NCBI GenBank assembly: GCA_017886205.1
Contig: JAFNEO010000030.1
Location: 1-36,744, forward strand
DNA: 36,744 nucleotides
Origin: Candidatus Aminicenantota bacterium
GTDB taxonomy: Bacteria; Acidobacteriota; Aminicenantia; Aminicenantales; UBA8522
Reading direction: 5' to 3'
The first letter of the stretch is position 1. Each line of letters opens with the position of its first letter. Below are positions 34,105 through 36,744 of the stretch, piece after piece. The position numbers were made by a program, and so were the translations under genes. The notes under the pieces were generated by a model. That model searched no databases. It was not told the origin of the DNA and worked only from the letters and a program-made list of their open reading frames with translations.

Positions 34105-35652
34105 ATGAAAAAAGGACTGCAGTGGAAATTGATCCTGACGCTCGCCGTGACGGCTCTGTCGATCTATCTCTTCTTTCCCCCGAAAGATAAGATCAAGCTC
34201 GGCCTCGACCTCAAGGGGGGGATTCATCTCGTTCTCCAGGTCATGACGGAGGACGCCATCACCATCGAGACCGACACGGAGATCGCCCGTCTCCAGGAGC
34301 TGCTCAAGAAGAAGAGCATCACCTTCAAGGCGATGGTCAAAGGCGATGTCGGGAACTTCACGATCCAGGGCCTCGGCGCCGACCAGGAAGCCGGCCTCAA
34401 GAGCGTCCTGGACGAGAGCTTTCAGGAATGGGATTACAGCTTCCTCGGCGAAACGGTCAGTCTCCGGATGAAAGACCAGGCCATGCGCTATCTCAAGGAG
34501 CAGGCCGTCACCCAGGCCCTGGAAACGATCCGGAACCGGGTCGACCAGTTCGGGGTGAGCGAGCCGATGATCCAGCGGCAGGGGATGGCCGGCGACCGGA
34601 TCGTCGTCGAGCTGCCCGGGGTCGAGGACCCGGAACGGGTGAAGGACATAATCAAGACCACGGCCATCCTGGAATGGAAGCTCGTCCGGGCCGGGCCGGC
34701 GCCCGATGAGGCGACGTTGCTGGCCTCCTCGGGTGGGACCGTCCCTGAGGACGCCCAGGTCGTCAAGGGCGATCCCAAACGCCAGGAGGTGGGCTTCTAT
34801 CTGGTGGACCGGGTGGCCACGGTGTCCGGCAAAGACCTCCGGACCGTCCGCCGGTCTGCCGATGAATGGAACACACCCGCCGTGTCGTTTTCCCTCAACC
34901 CCGACGGCGGCCGGCGGTTTGAGAAGGCCACCGGCGAAAACATCGGCAAGCAGATCGCCATTATTCTCGACAATAAGATCATTTCGGCGCCCCGCGTCGA
35001 AACCGTCATCCCCGCCGCCACCGGCGGAATCATTCGCGGCCGGTTCACCATGGAAGAAGCCGAGGACCTGGTCGTCGTGCTCAAAGCCGGCTCGCTCCCC
35101 GCGGGCATCCGCTACCTGGAGGAACGGACGATCGGGCCGTCCCTCGGCGCGGACTCCGTCCGCCAGGGCCTTCTCTCCTTTCTCGTAGCCGTCGTTGCGG
35201 TCATGACGTTCATGATCTTCTATTACCGGCTATCAGGATTGAACGCGATCGCCGCCCTCATCCTTAACATGGTCATTCTCTTCGGCGCCCTCGCTTACTT
35301 CCGGGCTGCTCTGACCCTTCCCGGCATCGCCGGTATCATCCTGTCCATCGGGATGGCCGTAGACGCCAACGTCCTCATCTTCGAAAGGATCAAAGAAGAA
35401 AAGGCCCTGGGCAAGGGCATCTTGAACTCGATCGCCACCGGGTTCAGCCGGGCCTTCAGCGCGATCTTCGACTCCAACCTGACAACCATCATCTCCGCGA
35501 TCTTCCTATTCCAATTCGGGACGGGGCCGATCAAGGGGTATGCCACGACGCTGATCGTGGGCCTGGTGGCCAACTTGTTCACTGCCGTTTTTGTCTCGAG
35601 GCTGATCTTCGACGTGGCCGTTCGTAAGACCGCAAAAAAGCTGAGCATCTAA
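34105..35652 (+). CDS. secD: Protein translocase subunit SecD
   Basis: 515 residues. N-terminal helix, GLDLKGGIHLVLQV (D1 motif), large periplasmic P1 domain with IRNRVDQFGVSEP, and a C-terminal membrane block with SLGADSVRQG, GMAVDANVLIFERIKEE (D4 region) and GTGPIKGYATTLIVGL. Drives proton-powered late steps of Sec export. It is 55 bp after yajC and 1 bp before secF. Confidence 0.97.
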   Translation: MKKGLQWKLILTLAVTALSIYLFFPPKDKIKLGLDLKGGIHLVLQVMTEDAITIETDTEIARLQELLKKKSITFKAMVKGDVGNFTIQGLGADQEAGLKSVLDESFQEWDYSFLGETVSLRMKDQAMRYLKEQAVTQALETIRNRVDQFGVSEPMIQRQGMAGDRIVVELPGVEDPERVKDIIKTTAILEWKLVRAGPAPDEATLLASSGGTVPEDAQVVKGDPKRQEVGFYLVDRVATVSGKDLRTVRRSADEWNTPAVSFSLNPDGGRRFEKATGENIGKQIAIILDNKIISAPRVETVIPAATGGIIRGRFTMEEAEDLVVVLKAGSLPAGIRYLEERTIGPSLGADSVRQGLLSFLVAVVAVMTFMIFYYRLSGLNAIAALILNMVILFGALAYFRAALTLPGIAGIILSIGMAVDANVLIFERIKEEKALGKGILNSIATGFSRAFSAIFDSNLTTIISAIFLFQFGTGPIKGYATTLIVGLVANLFTAVFVSRLIFDVAVRKTAKKLSI

Positions 35653-35653
35653 C

Positions 35654-36744
35654 ATGCAACTCTTCAAAACTCCCCATATCCGGTTCATGAAATACAAGTA
35701 TATCGCCCTCGCCGTTACCGCCCTTATCGTGCTCGCCGGACTCCTCAACATCGTCTTCGGTAAGGGGCTGAAGCTCGGCGTTGATTTCGGCGAGGGAACC
35801 CTGATCCGGGTCATGTTTAAAACCCCCGTCTCCGTGGGCGACATCCGGAGCGAGCTCAGTGGAGTCGGCCTGGGCGACAGTCTCATCCAGGAAGCGGGAA
35901 AGAACGGCCGCGAGTTCCAGATCAGGACCATGGAAGTCATCAGCACAAAGGAAGGGCCGGAGCTCGAGAGTCACGAGAAGCAGGCCAACGACGTCATCGT
36001 AGCCCTGCGGGGCGACGACGGTCGAGCAGAGCAGGCCGCAGGCCTGAGGGACCTCAACGGGATCGACCGGCGGACGCTGGCCGCCCTGCTCGAGACACAA
36101 TTCTCGGGCCAGGGGGAAGAGCTCGCCGGGAAGGTCGTCGACCAGCGCACGGCCATCGGTATCTTCGCTGATTTCGCCGAGCTCTCGACCACCGGTATCG
36201 GCCCGGAGGTTGTTTCTTTCCTCAAGGAGAAGACCTACCTGGGCAAGCTCACTGTCCTCAGCCGCGAGACCGTGGGCCCGCAGGTCGGAAAGGACCTGCG
36301 CGAGCGGGCGATCAAGGCCATCATCTGGTCGCTCATCGGGATGCTCGTCTATATTGCGCTCCGCTTCAAACTGGCCAACGGCGTCTCGGCCATCTTCACC
36401 CTCACCCAGGACGTCCTGATCACCATGAGCGTTTACTCCTTCACCAACCGAGAGATCAACCTTCCGATCATCGCCGGGCTCCTGACCATCGTCGGGTTTT
36501 CGATCAACGACACGATCGTCATCTTCGACCGCATCCGGGAGAACCAAAAAAACCTGCGCAAGATGCCCCTCGAGAATGTGATGGACCTGTCCCTGAACCA
36601 GATGCTCGGGCGTACTTTTATCACCTCCGGAACGGTCTTCCTGACGGTCCTGGCCCTCTTCCTCTTCGGCGGCAAGGTCATCAACGATTTTGCCTTCACC
36701 ATGCTCGTCGGGGTTATCGAGGGCGTCTATTCGACGGTCTACCT
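35654..36744 (+). CDS. secF: Protein translocase subunit SecF (partial, cut by window end)
   Basis: At least 363 residues; no stop before the window end. ATG 35654 is 1 bp after the secD stop. N-terminal helix (KYIALAVTALIVLAGLLNIVF), GLKLGVDFGEGTLIRV, then a periplasmic segment of about 190 residues, longer than in E. coli SecF, followed by VGPQVGKDLRERAIKAI, GFSINDTIVIFDRIREN and LNQMLGRTFITSGTVFLTVLALFLFGG. Forms the SecD-SecF complex with the preceding gene. Confidence 0.95.
   Translation, partial: MQLFKTPHIRFMKYKYIALAVTALIVLAGLLNIVFGKGLKLGVDFGEGTLIRVMFKTPVSVGDIRSELSGVGLGDSLIQEAGKNGREFQIRTMEVISTKEGPELESHEKQANDVIVALRGDDGRAEQAAGLRDLNGIDRRTLAALLETQFSGQGEELAGKVVDQRTAIGIFADFAELSTTGIGPEVVSFLKEKTYLGKLTVLSRETVGPQVGKDLRERAIKAIIWSLIGMLVYIALRFKLANGVSAIFTLTQDVLITMSVYSFTNREINLPIIAGLLTIVGFSINDTIVIFDRIRENQKNLRKMPLENVMDLSLNQMLGRTFITSGTVFLTVLALFLFGGKVINDFAFTMLVGVIEGVYSTVY

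Overview
The window is a GC-rich bacterial chromosome segment from an organism with an outer membrane. TonB-family, FadL-like and lipoprotein genes show the envelope, and tgt-yajC-secD-secF and RecD2 are bacterial. Central metabolism looks anaerobic: a four-subunit archaeal-type 2-oxoacid:ferredoxin oxidoreductase, a class I Fe-S fumarase subunit, small 2[4Fe-4S] ferredoxins and the [NiFe]-hydrogenase maturation protein HypF. Candidatus Aminicenantes or a neighbouring Acidobacteria-like phylum would fit, but this is inference; no rRNA or marker gene in the window settles it.

Layout. 1-7218 (+): aldehyde dehydrogenase, TonB-domain protein, fumarase alpha subunit, por gamma/delta/alpha/beta, and a TlpA-like thioredoxin. 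7227-8225 (-): FabH. 8226-8632: divergent intergenic region holding a long foldback repeat. 8633-15055 (+): OMPP1/FadL-like protein, M14 carboxypeptidase, coiled-coil membrane protein, QueH, HypF. 15056-15251: MITE-like element exactly between the stop codons of two convergent genes. 15252-18904 (-): zinc-ribbon membrane protein, site-2 protease with no canonical start codon, ferredoxin, YfgM-like protein, flavodoxin. 18959-20495: a roughly 1.5-kb island bounded by 50-bp copies of the 3' part of tRNA-Arg(CCT), carrying one FkbM-type methyltransferase-like gene. 20734-28961 (-): probable six-gene operon recD2 - SH3 protein - M48 lipoprotein protease - CHASE2 adenylate cyclase - metallo-beta-lactamase-fold hydrolase - MscS channel with a cyclic-nucleotide-binding domain. 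29047-30693 (+): membrane alkaline-phosphatase-superfamily protein with degenerate active-site motifs. 30718-31419 (-): signal peptidase I. 31511-36744 (+): YchF-like NTPase, Tgt, YajC, SecD and SecF (SecF runs off the window).

How the genes work together. The fumarase and por genes supply reduced ferredoxin and C4-acid chemistry. QueH and Tgt are two steps of queuosine tRNA modification. YajC-SecD-SecF, signal peptidase I, the site-2 protease, the M48 protease and the YfgM-like protein all serve export and envelope quality control. The most interesting system is the cyclase / MBL hydrolase / cNMP-domain channel trio, which could form a complete make-degrade-sense cAMP circuit; the MBL activity is unproven. 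Several mobile or palindromic elements sit between genes. Where promoters can be recognised they are TTGACA-like / TATAAT-like with mostly 17-bp spacing.
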